64,000 nucleotides of DNA from positions 38,871-102,870 of the forward strand of contig NZ_BAGE01000024.1 in the NCBI RefSeq assembly GCF_000308675.1, in the 5' to 3' direction. Both the position numbers and the translations under genes were made by a program. Origin of the DNA: Nocardia paucivorans NBRC 100373. Its GTDB lineage: Bacteria > Actinomycetota > Actinomycetes > Mycobacteriales > Mycobacteriaceae. Within the stretch, counting starts at the first letter, position 1, and every line of letters starts with the position of its first letter. Shown piece by piece: positions 52,581 to 62,855 of the stretch. The notes under the pieces are model-generated. The model saw only the letters and a program-made list of their open reading frames with translations. It was not told the origin of the DNA and did no database searches.

Positions 52581-55500
52581 TCATGGCGTGTTCGCGAATT
52601 CGACGCCCGGCAACCGCACTGTGTCGGGTGTGAAGAGAACTGGTGTGGGCATCGACTCGGATCCGTTGGCAGGAGTGCTTACGCGGGTGCTGACCGTGCC
52701 CTTGCGTGAGCTGTACGCGGTGTTGTGGCGCTGGGGAGTCATCGAGGTCGTCGACTGATCGTCCCGGCGTCGCCCGATCACGGCGAGCAGGCGCGGGGCA
52801 ACCGCGGCGAAGGTCGTCGCGACAGCGGCCGTCGACAGGGCCTGCCACCAGCCGATCGGTCCCAGTGGTGTGCTGCCGAGCAGTTGGCTCACCCCCGGCG
52901 TGCCGATCAGCGCGCCGAGCACCAGTAGTGAGCCGACCACGGTGGCGATCACCAGCGGGCTGTGCGAGTCGAGCAATGTCTGCCCCAATTGCGTCGCGAC
53001 CAATGCCGCCAGTGCCACCGTCGACGCGCGCCGGCGCCGACCCGTCAACCTCGCCATCACCCACGCGACCGTCGCGGCGGCGGCGGTCGTCGCACCACGC
53101 ACCGCCACCGTCCGCCACACCGCGGCCCCGTCGGGTCCCCGTCCGGTATAGCGCGGTTTCCCACGCGGCGGACCGACCGCGAGAGCCGCGGCGGGCAGCG
53201 CATCGGTGAGGATATTGACCACCAGCAATTGCCGGGTGTTCAGCGGCGCTCGGCCGGTGAGTGCGGTGCCGGCGATCATGAAGGCCACCTCGCCCGCGTT
53301 ACCGCCGAGCAGGACGGCCACGGCCGCCTGCACCCGCCGCCACAGCTGTCGACCCTCGTCGAGGGCGGCGGGCAGAGCGCGTATCCGCCCGTCGCGCAGT
53401 ACGATCTCCGCCGCGGTGCGAGCCGGATCGTTACCGCCCGCGGCCACCCCGATACCGACGGTCGCGGCGCGGATGGCCGCCGCATCGTTGGAACCGTCGC
53501 CGACCATGGCGCACACATGACCCAGCCGCTGGATCGTCGCCACGATCTGCACCTTGTGCTCGGGCGACATCCGGGCGAACACCCGCCTGCTGCGCACCAC
53601 CTGTTCCTGCTCCCGCCGGGACAGCGCCTCCCATTCGGGCCCGCTGATCACCTGATCCTCGTCGACACACATCCCCACTTCGGCGGCGATCGCGGTAGCG
53701 GTCACCGGGTGATCACCGGTAATCACCCGCACCCCTACACCTCGGTCGGCCAGTTCGGCCAGCACCTCGGCCGCCTCCGCGCGAGGGGTATCCGACAAAC
53801 CCAGCAACCCGACGAACCGCATCCCGCCACCGCACAATTCGACGAAGGCGTCGGTGTCGTCCCGCACCGCGCGGGCCTGTGACCGGGAGAGGTGTCGGGT
53901 GGCGACGGCGAGCACCCGAAGTCCCTCGGCCGCCATCTTGCGCACCTGCCGCTGCACTTCCTCGTCGACGTTCACGCAGGCCGCCAGCACGCTCTCCGGC
54001 GCCCCCTTGAGCGACAGCCGTTCCCCGCACACGCTCGCCGAGAACGAACGTCCCGATCGGAACGGCAGATGCGCCATCGGCTCGCCTCGGTCCAGGTGCC
54101 GCCCGGCCTCGGCGATCGCGCGGTCGGTCGCGTGTTCGTGCGGCTCGCCGTGAGCGAACGGCGTGGCCCGAACCGCGTGTCCGAGCACCTCGTCGTCGGA
54201 GCATCCGCCGGCGGCATACACCCTGGCCACCCGAAGTCGGTTCTCGGTGAGGGTTCCGGTCTTGTCGAAGCACACCACATCCACCCGGCCGAGGGCCTCG
54301 ACCGAACGCGGATTGCGCACCACCGCGCCCGCGATGGTCAGTCGCCGCGCCGATGCCTGCTGAGCCAGTGTCGCGACCAGTGGCAATCCCTCCGGAACAG
54401 CGGCGACACCGACGGTCACACCACTGGCGACCGCCTGCCGCAGATCGAGCCGACGCAACAGTCCGAGCGCGGTGACCAGTCCCCCACCGACAAGGCCGAA
54501 CGGCCACGCCTTGGCCGTCAGCTCCTCGAGCCGGGCCTGTAAACCGGTGGTCGAACCGTCCACGTGGGGGATCGCGGCAGCGCGACACGCCTGCGTCCGT
54601 TCGCCGACCGCGGTGACGATCGCCACCGCTGTGCCCGCCACCACCGTGGTGGTGGCGTACAGCATGCAGGCGCGCTCGGCAACGGGCGCAGCCGGAGTGG
54701 CCTCAACCTGCTTGGGCACCGGTAACGACTCCCCGGTCAGCGACGACTCGTCGACCTCCACGGCGTTCGCGCGAGTGAGTCGCGCGTCGGCGGGCACCAC
54801 CTCACCGGGCCGCACCTCTATGACATCACCCGGACGCAGCTCGGCTGCGTCGACCATTACCGAATGGCCCGCCCCGACCAGCTTGCGGGCCGGTGTGCCC
54901 TGGACCTCCGGCAGTCGCCGGAACAATCGTTCGGACCGGATCCGTTGGGTAGCCGCCAGGACCGCGTTCCCGACGAGTACCGATCCGACCAGGAACGCGT
55001 CGACGGGCGAGCCCAACACCGCACCTGCCACGGACCCCACGGCCAGGACCGGAACCAACGGGTCGGACAGTTCCTCACGCATCGCGCCGGCAAAATCCCG
55101 CACCACCCGACGCACCGGGTCGACGGTCGATCGCGCGAAGCGGACCAAGGACGCCGGCCGGACATCCTCACGCCCTGGGACCGGCCGTGGTGGCCGCAGT
55201 ACCCGACGCACCTGCTCGACGGACATGGCGTGCCACTCGTGCGCGCTCTCCCCGGGCGGCGGCGGAACCCGAAGCGCTTCGCCCGCGAGCCGGTATCCCA
55301 TCCACACGCCGGCGGCGGCCCCGACGGTGACCGGGGCCATACCACGACCCCGTACGCCGGGCACCATCAGCAGCCCGCTCAGAAGAGATGCCCCGGTAGC
55401 GATTTCGACACCGCGCTCACTGGCTCGGCGGGCCGCCGGCAGGGCGTGCACGATCCGCCACACGACCTCCAGATCCTCGACGAGCACATCGGCGTGCCAT

Positions 55501-57056
55501 GCCGGCCCACCCGCGCCGACGCCGATCGCTATATCGGCGTCGGCCAGCGCCTGCGCCGCCGAACCCGAGACCATCGCCACCGTGCGCCCCTGTTGCTGCA
55601 ACCGGTGCACCGTACGGGCAAGCGCGTCGTCGAGGCAGCCATCGACGGGATGGAGGTCGTCGAACGACGAACGCAGATCGTCGAGCGTGTCGACCTCGAC
55701 CGACACCACCTCGACACCGCTGCGCCGAGCTTCGCCGAGCACCGCCGTCGCCAGAGGATGATGCGCGAACCGCACCGATACCGCGCCGCCCCCGCCATCA
55801 CCGGACATCGATGGCGCCACCTGCTGCCATCCGGGCCGTAACGCACCGCGGTCCAGTTGGTCCTGTGCCCACTCCCAGACCGTCGCCCGTTTTCGCTCGG
55901 AGACGTCGCGGATGCGGGCAACCCGCAATTGCGCACCACACAGTGTCCGCGGGTCGAACACCACCGCATCGACCCGATCGAGTCGCCGGAACGCCCGAGG
56001 CCGCAAGGTCAGCGCACCGTGCCTGTCGGCCAGACCACGGGCGAATGTCGCGGCGAACAGCTCCCGGCTGGTATGGGCCGCCTTGGGCGCCGCAGCCACG
56101 ACGGCGGCAGCGGCGGTGTCGAGGTCGGAGGCGAGAAGACCGACCGCCGGCGCGGCAACCGTCTGCACCTTTCCGCTGCGCTCCCCATGACGCTCTATCG
56201 GTCCCGGCGGCAGCGGGCGCGGCCGAACACCGGGCCGGACCCCATCGATACACGTGGCATGCGCCGCCAACTCGGGTTCGCGGCGGTGCCAGACCGCGGC
56301 CGCGGCACGGGTCTCGGCGACTTTCGCGAGGTGCACACACAGGTCGACACCGAGTGACGCCGGTAACTGGGTGGCGGTGTGCGCAGCGGCCGTGGCCAGC
56401 GCCATCACCGTGTCGGTGGCACCCGCGCCGACCCGCTGTTCGACGGCGCGCCGCAGCCGCGGCTGGCCGGCGACGAGCGAGACAACGGCATTGAGGCCCG
56501 CCGGCAACCGCCGCAGACCGACCACTCGGCCGGCCAGGGCGACCCCCAGACCGACCGCGTTCGTCGTCACCGAGAGCAGGCCGGCGGCCAGTACCGCGCC
56601 TTCGGTGGGCAGATCGACCGGTACTCGACCGGTATCCGAGCACCCGTTCTCGGCGGCGGTCACCACATCGCACAGTTCGTCGACGGCTACCGTGTCGTCG
56701 ACTTCGACGACAACACGCGACAGCGGGTGGTTGAGCGTCGCCGAGATCACCCCATGGTGTGCGCGGAGTGCTGCGAGCACCGCGGAACCCACATCGCGGT
56801 CCGGATCCCGGTCGGACAGGCCACGCACTTCGATCCAGCAGCGCCCCGCACCCCGCCAACGGCGCCGGATCGGCCTACCGCCGAAAAGCTCCGATGCGGC
56901 GGCGGCGAGCGATTCGACCATCCACCCGACGGATGGGGTGGGCGGCAATACGCTCGCACGCTCGATCCCGATGGCCGGCGCGGCACGCCGCATCCCCCTG
57001 TCGAGAACACGCAACGGCGCCGATACGGAGGCCCGTATCACTCGGTTCGGTCGCAC
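52581..57056 (-). CDS. Large P-type ATPase, CtpI-like, with degenerate duplicated N-terminal half
   Basis: The 1491-residue protein has a complete catalytic C-terminal part: actuator motif TGES (774-777), VAAVPEGLP in the M4 helix, phosphorylation site Asp931 in CFDKTGTLTEN, KGAPES and MVGDGSND (1184-1191), then C-terminal helices. The N-terminal ~650 residues include VDAVVFDPRTL around Asp368 and VAMVSGSAAQALADADIAIG. These mimic the DKTGT and hinge motifs but lack the catalytic residues, so this is a dead P-domain copy, as in the long mycobacterial CtpI type. Ion specificity is not readable; PEGLP resembles P2-type Ca/Mg/Mn pumps. GTG 57056 is a likely start. Confidence 0.88.
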   Translation of the reverse strand: MRPNRVIRASVSAPLRVLDRGMRRAAPAIGIERASVLPPTPSVGWMVESLAAAASELFGGRPIRRRWRGAGRCWIEVRGLSDRDPDRDVGSAVLAALRAHHGVISATLNHPLSRVVVEVDDTVAVDELCDVVTAAENGCSDTGRVPVDLPTEGAVLAAGLLSVTTNAVGLGVALAGRVVGLRRLPAGLNAVVSLVAGQPRLRRAVEQRVGAGATDTVMALATAAAHTATQLPASLGVDLCVHLAKVAETRAAAAVWHRREPELAAHATCIDGVRPGVRPRPLPPGPIERHGERSGKVQTVAAPAVGLLASDLDTAAAAVVAAAPKAAHTSRELFAATFARGLADRHGALTLRPRAFRRLDRVDAVVFDPRTLCGAQLRVARIRDVSERKRATVWEWAQDQLDRGALRPGWQQVAPSMSGDGGGGAVSVRFAHHPLATAVLGEARRSGVEVVSVEVDTLDDLRSSFDDLHPVDGCLDDALARTVHRLQQQGRTVAMVSGSAAQALADADIAIGVGAGGPAWHADVLVEDLEVVWRIVHALPAARRASERGVEIATGASLLSGLLMVPGVRGRGMAPVTVGAAAGVWMGYRLAGEALRVPPPPGESAHEWHAMSVEQVRRVLRPPRPVPGREDVRPASLVRFARSTVDPVRRVVRDFAGAMREELSDPLVPVLAVGSVAGAVLGSPVDAFLVGSVLVGNAVLAATQRIRSERLFRRLPEVQGTPARKLVGAGHSVMVDAAELRPGDVIEVRPGEVVPADARLTRANAVEVDESSLTGESLPVPKQVEATPAAPVAERACMLYATTTVVAGTAVAIVTAVGERTQACRAAAIPHVDGSTTGLQARLEELTAKAWPFGLVGGGLVTALGLLRRLDLRQAVASGVTVGVAAVPEGLPLVATLAQQASARRLTIAGAVVRNPRSVEALGRVDVVCFDKTGTLTENRLRVARVYAAGGCSDDEVLGHAVRATPFAHGEPHEHATDRAIAEAGRHLDRGEPMAHLPFRSGRSFSASVCGERLSLKGAPESVLAACVNVDEEVQRQVRKMAAEGLRVLAVATRHLSRSQARAVRDDTDAFVELCGGGMRFVGLLGLSDTPRAEAAEVLAELADRGVGVRVITGDHPVTATAIAAEVGMCVDEDQVISGPEWEALSRREQEQVVRSRRVFARMSPEHKVQIVATIQRLGHVCAMVGDGSNDAAAIRAATVGIGVAAGGNDPARTAAEIVLRDGRIRALPAALDEGRQLWRRVQAAVAVLLGGNAGEVAFMIAGTALTGRAPLNTRQLLVVNILTDALPAAALAVGPPRGKPRYTGRGPDGAAVWRTVAVRGATTAAAATVAWVMARLTGRRRRASTVALAALVATQLGQTLLDSHSPLVIATVVGSLLVLGALIGTPGVSQLLGSTPLGPIGWWQALSTAAVATTFAAVAPRLLAVIGRRRDDQSTTSMTPQRHNTAYSSRKGTVSTRVSTPANGSESMPTPVLFTPDTVRLPGVEFANTP

Positions 57057-57065
57057 CGGCGGCCG

Positions 57066-57488
57066 CTATCGCTCGCTCGGCGTGCGCCGCGACCGGGCCG
57101 CACCCTTACGCGTGGCCGGCCGGTCGTCCGCGTCACCCGGGGCGGGTGTTCGATTGCCTTCCGGAAGAGATTCGGGACGTGCGGCGCTGTCGGGTTCGGT
57201 CGCCGATTCCGACCGCCGACCGAGCTGCCGGACCACCAGGGCGGCACCGCCCACACCGAGGAGCACGGGCCAGTCCACCAATCCCGCGGCGCCCACCGCC
57301 GCCATGGTCAATACGGCCGCCGGTGTCGAGTGGCTTCCCTTGACCAGCCCGCTCTTCACACCGGACGCGGCGCCCTGTATGCCGCCGATGACGCCGTTGA
57401 CAGCGGCGCCGCTCACCGCCCCGGCCGCAGCCGTTGTTGCGTCGGCCGTCCGGGTGATCACGCCCACCACGCCTTCGGAAATATTCAT
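57066..57488 (-). CDS. Small membrane protein with DWPV motif, CtpI partner
   Basis: The 140-residue protein has an Ala/Gly-rich N-terminal region (MNISEGVVGVITRTADATTA, AVNGVIGGIQGAASGVKSG). A hydrophobic hairpin VLTMAAVGAAGLVDWPVLLG-VGGAALVV follows, then a charged, probably disordered C-terminal tail. It ends 9 bases before the ATPase start and is surely in the same operon. Its DWPV hairpin resembles the EWPV hairpin at 52300-52566, suggesting paired accessory subunits. Confidence 0.75.
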   Translation of the reverse strand: MNISEGVVGVITRTADATTAAAGAVSGAAVNGVIGGIQGAASGVKSGLVKGSHSTPAAVLTMAAVGAAGLVDWPVLLGVGGAALVVRQLGRRSESATEPDSAARPESLPEGNRTPAPGDADDRPATRKGAARSRRTPSER

Positions 57489-57764
57489 GGCCGCTCCGTC
57501 GCGTTCGCCGGTTGGAAACCATGCAGCAAATCGCAGTATACCGCCGGGTATGTATATGTCGTGGGAAGCGACGAGGAGCGTCCGCCGACTTCCCGAACCC
57601 GAATTTCACCCCGATTATCGGGAAATATCGCACGAATTCGGCATACGAACTCGCATGATCCCACCGGCGCGTCGTCGCCCGACGAAGCGGTTCGAGCCCG
57701 CCGTCCTTCGACCGACTCACGCACATCGGAAAACCGTCGGCAATCGATCCGCTCGGGCACGATG

Positions 57765-57778
57765 AGGACTTTCGCCCC
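57765..57778. promoter_or_regulatory. DosR-like hypoxia box upstream of the hydrogenase operon
   Basis: AGGACTTTCGCCCC, followed by T, agrees with the DosR/DevR-type palindrome pattern GGACTT-nn-G-n-CCCT and with 11 of 14 bases of GGGACTTTAGTCCC. It lies 72 bases before the first hydrogenase gene. The rest of 57489-57849 holds no gene. Confidence 0.5.
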
Positions 57779-57849
57779 TGCCCGCCCATCCGGCCGAGTG
57801 GCCAGACTGGAGATCGATCGACTCCTTCACGAACGAACCGAGGTTCGCC

Positions 57850-58980
57850 ATGACTCCCGGCGACAGCATGGTCATCGACCGCACAGGCCTGAACCGCCTG
57901 GTGGAGGTACTCGCAGAGCAGGGGTATCGGGTTGTCGGGCCGCGACTGCGGGACGGGGCCATCGTGTTGGACGAACTCGATTCAGGAGCGCAACTGCCCG
58001 ACGGATGGGGGGTGGAGGCAGAACCGGGTCGATATCGGGTTCGGCGCCGCGACGACAATGCGGTATTCGCGCACTCGGCCGGACCGGGATCGTGGAAACA
58101 GTTCCTGCATCCACCGCGCCGCAAGATCTGGGACATCACCCCGGATATGCACGCCGAACCCACCGACGACACCCTGCCGCGCTATGCGTTCCTGGGGGTG
58201 CGCGGCTGTGATCTCGCCGCCATATCGGTTCTCGGGCAGGTGCTCGAAGGCGCCGATCACGCGAGCCCCTCCTACGCGCATCGTCGTGGTCTGTTCGTCG
58301 TCGCGGTCAACTGCACCGAACCCGGCGGAGTGTGCTTCTGTGCTTCCATGGGCACCGGACCGGCGGTGTCACCGGGATACGATCTCGCCCTGACCGAGCA
58401 GATGGACGAGGACGGGCATCGGTTCCTCGTCGATGTGGGCAGCGCGGACGGTGCCCGAGTGCTCGCCGATGTCACCGCGCGCGCCGCGACCGACACGCAG
58501 ATCGCGGCGGCGCGTACGGCGGTATCGGCGGCCGCGGACCGAATGGGGCGGGCGATGCCCGAGATCGATCTGCGGACGCTGCTGCGCGATTCGCGGGAAT
58601 CACCGCACTGGCAGGATGTGGCGAGCCGCTGCTTCACCTGCGGTAACTGCACCATGGTGTGTCCCACCTGCTTCTGCACCACATTCGAGGACGTCACCGA
58701 TCTCGAGGGCGAGCACGCGCAACGATGGCAGCGGTGGGCGTCATGTTTCGAACTGGACTTCTCCTATCTGCACGACGGCAGTGTGCGACAGTCGGGAGAA
58801 AGCCGGTATCGGCAGTGGCTCGGCCACAAACTGAGCACCTGGTACGACCAGTTCGGCACATCCGGTTGTGTGGGATGCGGTCGGTGCATCGCATGGTGCC
58901 CGGCCGGTATCGACCTGACCGAGGAAGTGGCCCGACTCGCGGAACTCGCCGCCGAAACCACCGACAATGCCCACCGTTGA
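57850..58980 (+). CDS. hyhB: Group 3b [NiFe] hydrogenase, 4Fe-4S beta subunit
   Basis: The 376-residue protein matches the beta subunit of NAD(P)-linked (group 3b/sulfhydrogenase-type) hydrogenases. A long N-terminal domain has FLGVRGCDLAAISVLG and AVNCTEPGGVCFCASMGTGP. Two ferredoxin-type sites follow: SRCFTCGNCTMVCPTCFC and TSGCVGCGRCIAWCPAGID, each with CxxCxxCxxxCP spacing. It carries electrons between the small subunit and the diaphorase. It is first of a seven-gene run; its stop overlaps the next gene by 14 bases. Confidence 0.9.
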   Translation: MTPGDSMVIDRTGLNRLVEVLAEQGYRVVGPRLRDGAIVLDELDSGAQLPDGWGVEAEPGRYRVRRRDDNAVFAHSAGPGSWKQFLHPPRRKIWDITPDMHAEPTDDTLPRYAFLGVRGCDLAAISVLGQVLEGADHASPSYAHRRGLFVVAVNCTEPGGVCFCASMGTGPAVSPGYDLALTEQMDEDGHRFLVDVGSADGARVLADVTARAATDTQIAAARTAVSAAADRMGRAMPEIDLRTLLRDSRESPHWQDVASRCFTCGNCTMVCPTCFCTTFEDVTDLEGEHAQRWQRWASCFELDFSYLHDGSVRQSGESRYRQWLGHKLSTWYDQFGTSGCVGCGRCIAWCPAGIDLTEEVARLAELAAETTDNAHR

Positions 58981-59485
58981 CGAACTGGCCGCCTTCCCGC
59001 GGCTGACCTCGCTGAACCGGACGGACCTGGCGGTGCTGGCCGAGCTCGGACATACAGTGTCCTTCTCCGCCGGGCAGCGGGTGCTGGTGGAGGGTGGGCC
59101 GGCCGACCGGTGTCTGCTGATCCGAACCGGTCGGGTGGTGTTGGACGCCCAGGTGCCCGGTCGGGGCGATGTGGTGATCCAAACGCTCGGCGGCGGTGAT
59201 CTCCTGGGCTGGTCCTGGTTGGTACCGCCGTACCGGTGGCATTTCGGCGCGCAGGCGACCGAATCCGTCGACGCCGTCGAATTCGACTCCGCCCGCCTGC
59301 GCGAGGCCGCCGAGACCGACCCCCGATTCGGTCGCGCGCTGACCATGATGCTGTTCGAGGCACTGCTGGAACGACTACAGGCCACCCGGGCCCGGCTGCT
59401 CGACCTCTACCGCAATCCACACGAGGGGAACGAGAAACCACACCGGGAAACGCACCGCGCCGGCCCGGATCGGAGCCACCCATGA
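58967..59485 (+). CDS. Cyclic-nucleotide-binding domain protein of the hydrogenase operon
   Basis: The 172-residue protein is a CRP-type cyclic-nucleotide-binding domain without a DNA-binding domain: VSFSAGQRVLVEGGPADRCL and LIRTGRVVLDAQ, followed by GDLLGWSWLVPPYRWHFGAQ. In a CAP-type site an Arg would bind the phosphate; the phosphate-binding cassette here reads GGGDLLGWSWLVPPY and lacks a clear one, so ligand binding is uncertain. A similar gene lies at this position in the M. smegmatis hyh operon. It may gate hydrogenase activity. Confidence 0.82.
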   Translation: MPTVDELAAFPRLTSLNRTDLAVLAELGHTVSFSAGQRVLVEGGPADRCLLIRTGRVVLDAQVPGRGDVVIQTLGGGDLLGWSWLVPPYRWHFGAQATESVDAVEFDSARLREAAETDPRFGRALTMMLFEALLERLQATRARLLDLYRNPHEGNEKPHRETHRAGPDRSHP

Positions 59486-60339
59486 GCGTCGACATCATGC
59501 CCCACTCCACTCCGATCCCCGGCGACACCATGCTCCCGTATCGGGTCACGAACCGGATACCGCAGACTCAAGACACCACCACACTGGTGTTGGAGCCGCT
59601 CGATCGCGCGGCACCGCGGTTCCGGGCCGGCCAGTTCATGATGCTCTACAGCTACGGGGTGGGTGAGATCGCGATATCGATCAGCGGGGACCCCACCGCC
59701 CGCGGTACCGCCCTGGAGCACACCATCCGCGCAGTCGGCGCGGTGAGCACCGCCTTGCGGAACACCCCGGTCGGTGGGGCGGTGGGGGTACGCGGTCCGT
59801 TCGGTGTGGGGTGGGATCCGGAATCGGCGATCGGTCGGGACCTCGTGCTGGTGGGGGGTGGGGTCGGTTTGGCGCCGCTGCGTCCGGCGGTGCTCGGCGT
59901 GCTCGCCGCCCGCGACGCGTATCGCCGGGTCGTTCTGGTGACCGGGGCCCGGACCCCGGCCGACATACTCTTCCGCCGCGATCAGGACGACTGGGAGGCC
60001 GACGATCGGATCGAACTGCATCGGACGGTCGACCATCCCGCGCCCGGCTGGACCGGGCCGATCGGTTTCGTCACCGAACCGCTGGCGCGGCTGGCCCCGG
60101 AGCCCGGTCGCACCACGGCGTTCCTGTGCGGACCGGAACCGATGATGCGCTTCTGCTCCCGGACACTGTTGGGCAAGGGAGTCGCCGCGACCGATATCCG
60201 GGTATCGCTGGAACGGAATATGCAGTGCGGTATCGGCCGGTGCGGCCACTGCCAGTTGGGTCCCCTGTTGGTCTGCCGAGATGGCCCGGTCGTCGACTAC
60301 GCCGTCGCCGGACCCCTGTTGGCCGTGCAGGAGTTGTGA
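59482..60339 (+). CDS. hyhG: Group 3b hydrogenase diaphorase (gamma) subunit
   Basis: From ATG 59482 (GGAGCC upstream; overlaps the previous stop by 4 bases) the protein has 285 residues. It is a ferredoxin-NADP reductase-type flavoprotein: [19 protein letters not shown] (flavin), [20 protein letters not shown] (NAD(P)), FLCGPEPMM. It ends with the [2Fe-2S] site [17 protein letters not shown] typical of the HydG/PyrK family. It links H2 to NAD(P)H. Confidence 0.9.
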   Translation: MSVDIMPHSTPIPGDTMLPYRVTNRIPQTQDTTTLVLEPLDRAAPRFRAGQFMMLYSYGVGEIAISISGDPTARGTALEHTIRAVGAVSTALRNTPVGGAVGVRGPFGVGWDPESAIGRDLVLVGGGVGLAPLRPAVLGVLAARDAYRRVVLVTGARTPADILFRRDQDDWEADDRIELHRTVDHPAPGWTGPIGFVTEPLARLAPEPGRTTAFLCGPEPMMRFCSRTLLGKGVAATDIRVSLERNMQCGIGRCGHCQLGPLLVCRDGPVVDYAVAGPLLAVQEL

Positions 60340-61112
60340 TGGACGCCCCGACATTGGCGGTGTGGAAGTTCACTTCCTGCGACGGCTGCCAACTCACTTT
60401 TCTCGACTGCGAGGACGAGCTGTTGACACTGGCCGGCCGGATACGCATCGTCCACTTCCTGGAGGCGTCCAGCGCGGTGCAAGCCGGACCCTACGATGTG
60501 TCCCTGGTGGAGGGTTCAATCACCACCCCGCAGGAGCGGCGGCGCATTATCGAGATCCGCGCGCAGTCCCGGATCCTGGTGGCAATCGGGGCATGCGCCA
60601 CCCATGGCGGAATTCAGGCGCTGCGAAATTTCGCCGATATCGCCGAGTTCGCCTCCGTGGTGTACGCCGATCCGCAATACATCGACACCCTCGCCACCTC
60701 CACCTCGATCTCGGAACACGTGCCGGTGGATTTCGAGCTGCGCGGCTGCCCCATCGATCGCCGTCAGCTCCTCGAAACGCTCACCGCTTTCCTGGCCGGA
60801 CGCACCCCCGATCTCCCGAACACCAGTGTGTGCACCGAGTGCAAACGGCGCGGCACCACCTGCGTGATGGTCGCCGACGGTATCCCCTGCCTCGGGCCGG
60901 TCACCCAGGCCGGGTGCGGTGCCCTGTGCCCGGCCTATCACCGCGGCTGCTTCGGCTGTTTCGGACCGATGGCCAAACCGAATGTCGGTGCCCTCCTGCC
61001 CATTCTGCGCGTCAACGGTATGCCCGCCGACGAGGTCGACCGGGTATTCGCCACCTTCGCCGCCGCCGAACCGGATTTCGCGGACAGGGATTCGGATGAG
61101 TCGCCGCGGTAG
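60339..61112 (+). CDS. hyhS: [NiFe] hydrogenase small (delta) subunit
   Basis: The 257-residue protein has proximal-cluster cysteines ([11 protein letters not shown], Cys14 and Cys17; [19 protein letters not shown]) and a C-terminal set [30 protein letters not shown] and RGCFGCFGP for two more [4Fe-4S] clusters, the group 3 pattern. It has no twin-arginine signal, so the enzyme is cytosolic. The ATG overlaps the previous stop (TGATG). Its end overlaps the large subunit by 17 bases. Confidence 0.92.
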   Translation: MDAPTLAVWKFTSCDGCQLTFLDCEDELLTLAGRIRIVHFLEASSAVQAGPYDVSLVEGSITTPQERRRIIEIRAQSRILVAIGACATHGGIQALRNFADIAEFASVVYADPQYIDTLATSTSISEHVPVDFELRGCPIDRRQLLETLTAFLAGRTPDLPNTSVCTECKRRGTTCVMVADGIPCLGPVTQAGCGALCPAYHRGCFGCFGPMAKPNVGALLPILRVNGMPADEVDRVFATFAAAEPDFADRDSDESPR

Positions 61113-62388
61113 AACATTGCAGGTCGGCGCGTTGGCCCGAGTGGAGGGCGAAGGCGCGCTGCGGATCACCGTCACCGACGGGACGGTGGAACGCGCCGAA
61201 CTGAACATCTACGAGCCGCCGCGGTTCTTCGAAGCGTTCCTACGGGGCCGCGCCTACACCGAACCGCCGGACCTCACCTCGCGCATCTGCGGTATCTGCC
61301 CGGTCGCCTATCAGGTCAGCGCGTGCAATGCCATCGAACAGGTCTGCGGAATCGAACTGGACCGACCACTGGCCGACCTGCGCCGCCTGCTGTATTGCGG
61401 GGAGTGGATATCCAGCCACTGCCTGCACATCCACCTGCTGCATCTACCCGATTTCCTCGGCTACCCGGATGCGATCGCCCTCGCCGCCGACCACCGCGAC
61501 CTCGTGGAGCGGGGGCTGGCGGTGAAAAAGGCGGGCAATGCCCTGCTGGAACTCATCGGCGGTAGGGCGATTCACCCCATCAATGTGCGGGTCGGTGGGT
61601 TCTACTCCGTTCCCGAACGCGCCGACCTGATCCCTTTGGCCGAACAACTGCGCCAGGCACTCGACCATGCCATCGACACCGCGCGTCGGGCCGCCGACTT
61701 CGACTTCCCCGACCTGGAGCTCGACCCCGTACCGCTCGCCGCCACCGAGCCGGACCGATACGCCATCGAATCCGGACAGGTGCATACCGGCACCGGAGCG
61801 TCCTTTCCGGCAGCCGAATTCCCCGCCCACGTGGCGGAGCAGCAGGTGCCGCATTCCACCGCACTGCACGCACGACTCGATGGCATCCGCTACCTGACCG
61901 GACCGATGGCCCGCTACACCTTGAACTCCCGGCGGCTTTCCCCACTCGCCCGTCAGGTCGCCACCGAGATCGGACTCGGGGACGAGTGCCGCAATCCGTT
62001 TCGCAGTCTCCTGGTCCGCGCCGTCGAAGTCGTCTACGCCCTCGACGAGGCCCTTCGGCTCATCACCGCCTACGAGCGTCCGGCCCGCCCCTCGGTACCC
62101 ACATCACCACGCGCCGGGGTCGGTCACGGTATCAGCGAGGCACCGCGCGGATTGCTCTACCACCGCTATGACATCGATGCCAACGGCCTCATTCGTTCCG
62201 CCACCATCATCCCCCCGACCTCGCAGAACCAGGATGCGATCGAAGACGCGCTGCGACGGGTCGTCACGACCGGCCTCGACCTCGACGATGCCGCGCTCAC
62301 CGCCGTGTGCGAGCGCACCATCCGCAACTACGATCCGTGCATCTCCTGCTCGGCGCATTTCCTCGCCCTCGATCTGGTGCGTCGATGA
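61096..62388 (+). CDS. hyhL: [NiFe] hydrogenase large (alpha) subunit
   Basis: The ATG at 61096 gives 430 residues. The nickel-iron site ligands are present: N-terminal [12 protein letters not shown] (Cys65, Cys68) and C-terminal [10 protein letters not shown] (Cys415, Cys418). The chain continues eleven residues past the last His, and the C-terminal extension is the substrate for the protease encoded next. RxCGxC with DPCxxC and the small gene set fit group 3b. Class choice among 3a-3d rests on the beta/gamma partners. The stop overlaps the protease start (ATGA). Confidence 0.93.
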   Translation: MSRRGRTLQVGALARVEGEGALRITVTDGTVERAELNIYEPPRFFEAFLRGRAYTEPPDLTSRICGICPVAYQVSACNAIEQVCGIELDRPLADLRRLLYCGEWISSHCLHIHLLHLPDFLGYPDAIALAADHRDLVERGLAVKKAGNALLELIGGRAIHPINVRVGGFYSVPERADLIPLAEQLRQALDHAIDTARRAADFDFPDLELDPVPLAATEPDRYAIESGQVHTGTGASFPAAEFPAHVAEQQVPHSTALHARLDGIRYLTGPMARYTLNSRRLSPLARQVATEIGLGDECRNPFRSLLVRAVEVVYALDEALRLITAYERPARPSVPTSPRAGVGHGISEAPRGLLYHRYDIDANGLIRSATIIPPTSQNQDAIEDALRRVVTTGLDLDDAALTAVCERTIRNYDPCISCSAHFLALDLVRR

Positions 62389-62855
62389 CCGGTGCCCGAG
62401 CCGCCGTCGCCGCCGTCGGCAACGAATACCGCGGCGACGACGGGGTGGGTCCCATCGTGGTTCGTGAGGTGGTGAAACTCGACCTTCCGGGGGTCGTGGT
62501 GACGTGGTGCGACGGCGAGCCCGCCGCGTTGTTGGACGCCTGGAGCGGAGTCGATCTCGCCGTCGTCGTGGACGCGGTGCTGTGCGCCCCCGCCACACCG
62601 GGCCGGATCCACCGAACCACCATCGATACGGTCCCCGCCGGCGCGCAGGTCACGAGCTCGCACGCACTCGGCGTCCCGGAGGCGTTCCTGTTGGGTCGCG
62701 CCCTCGGCCGGGTTCCGCACGCACTGGTCGTCGTCGCCGTCGAAGCGGCCCGTTTCGACCTCGGCGCCGGACTGTCCGCCCCCGTCGCCGCCGCCGTCCC
62801 CCAGGTGGTTCGCACGGTGTGCACCGAACTGTGCCGACTCGACCCACCGGCATGA
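62385..62855 (+). CDS. Hydrogenase maturation protease (HycI/HyaD family)
   Basis: The 156-residue protein begins (M)[19 protein letters not shown] with the family motif GNxxRGDDGVG (first metal-binding acid). It continues AVVVDAVLCAP (second Asp) and SSHALGVPEAFLLG (the His ligand), the nickel-sensing endopeptidase site. It removes the C-terminal extension of the large subunit after nickel insertion. No hyp genes are in the window. Confidence 0.88.
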   Translation: MTGARAAVAAVGNEYRGDDGVGPIVVREVVKLDLPGVVVTWCDGEPAALLDAWSGVDLAVVVDAVLCAPATPGRIHRTTIDTVPAGAQVTSSHALGVPEAFLLGRALGRVPHALVVVAVEAARFDLGAGLSAPVAAAVPQVVRTVCTELCRLDPPA

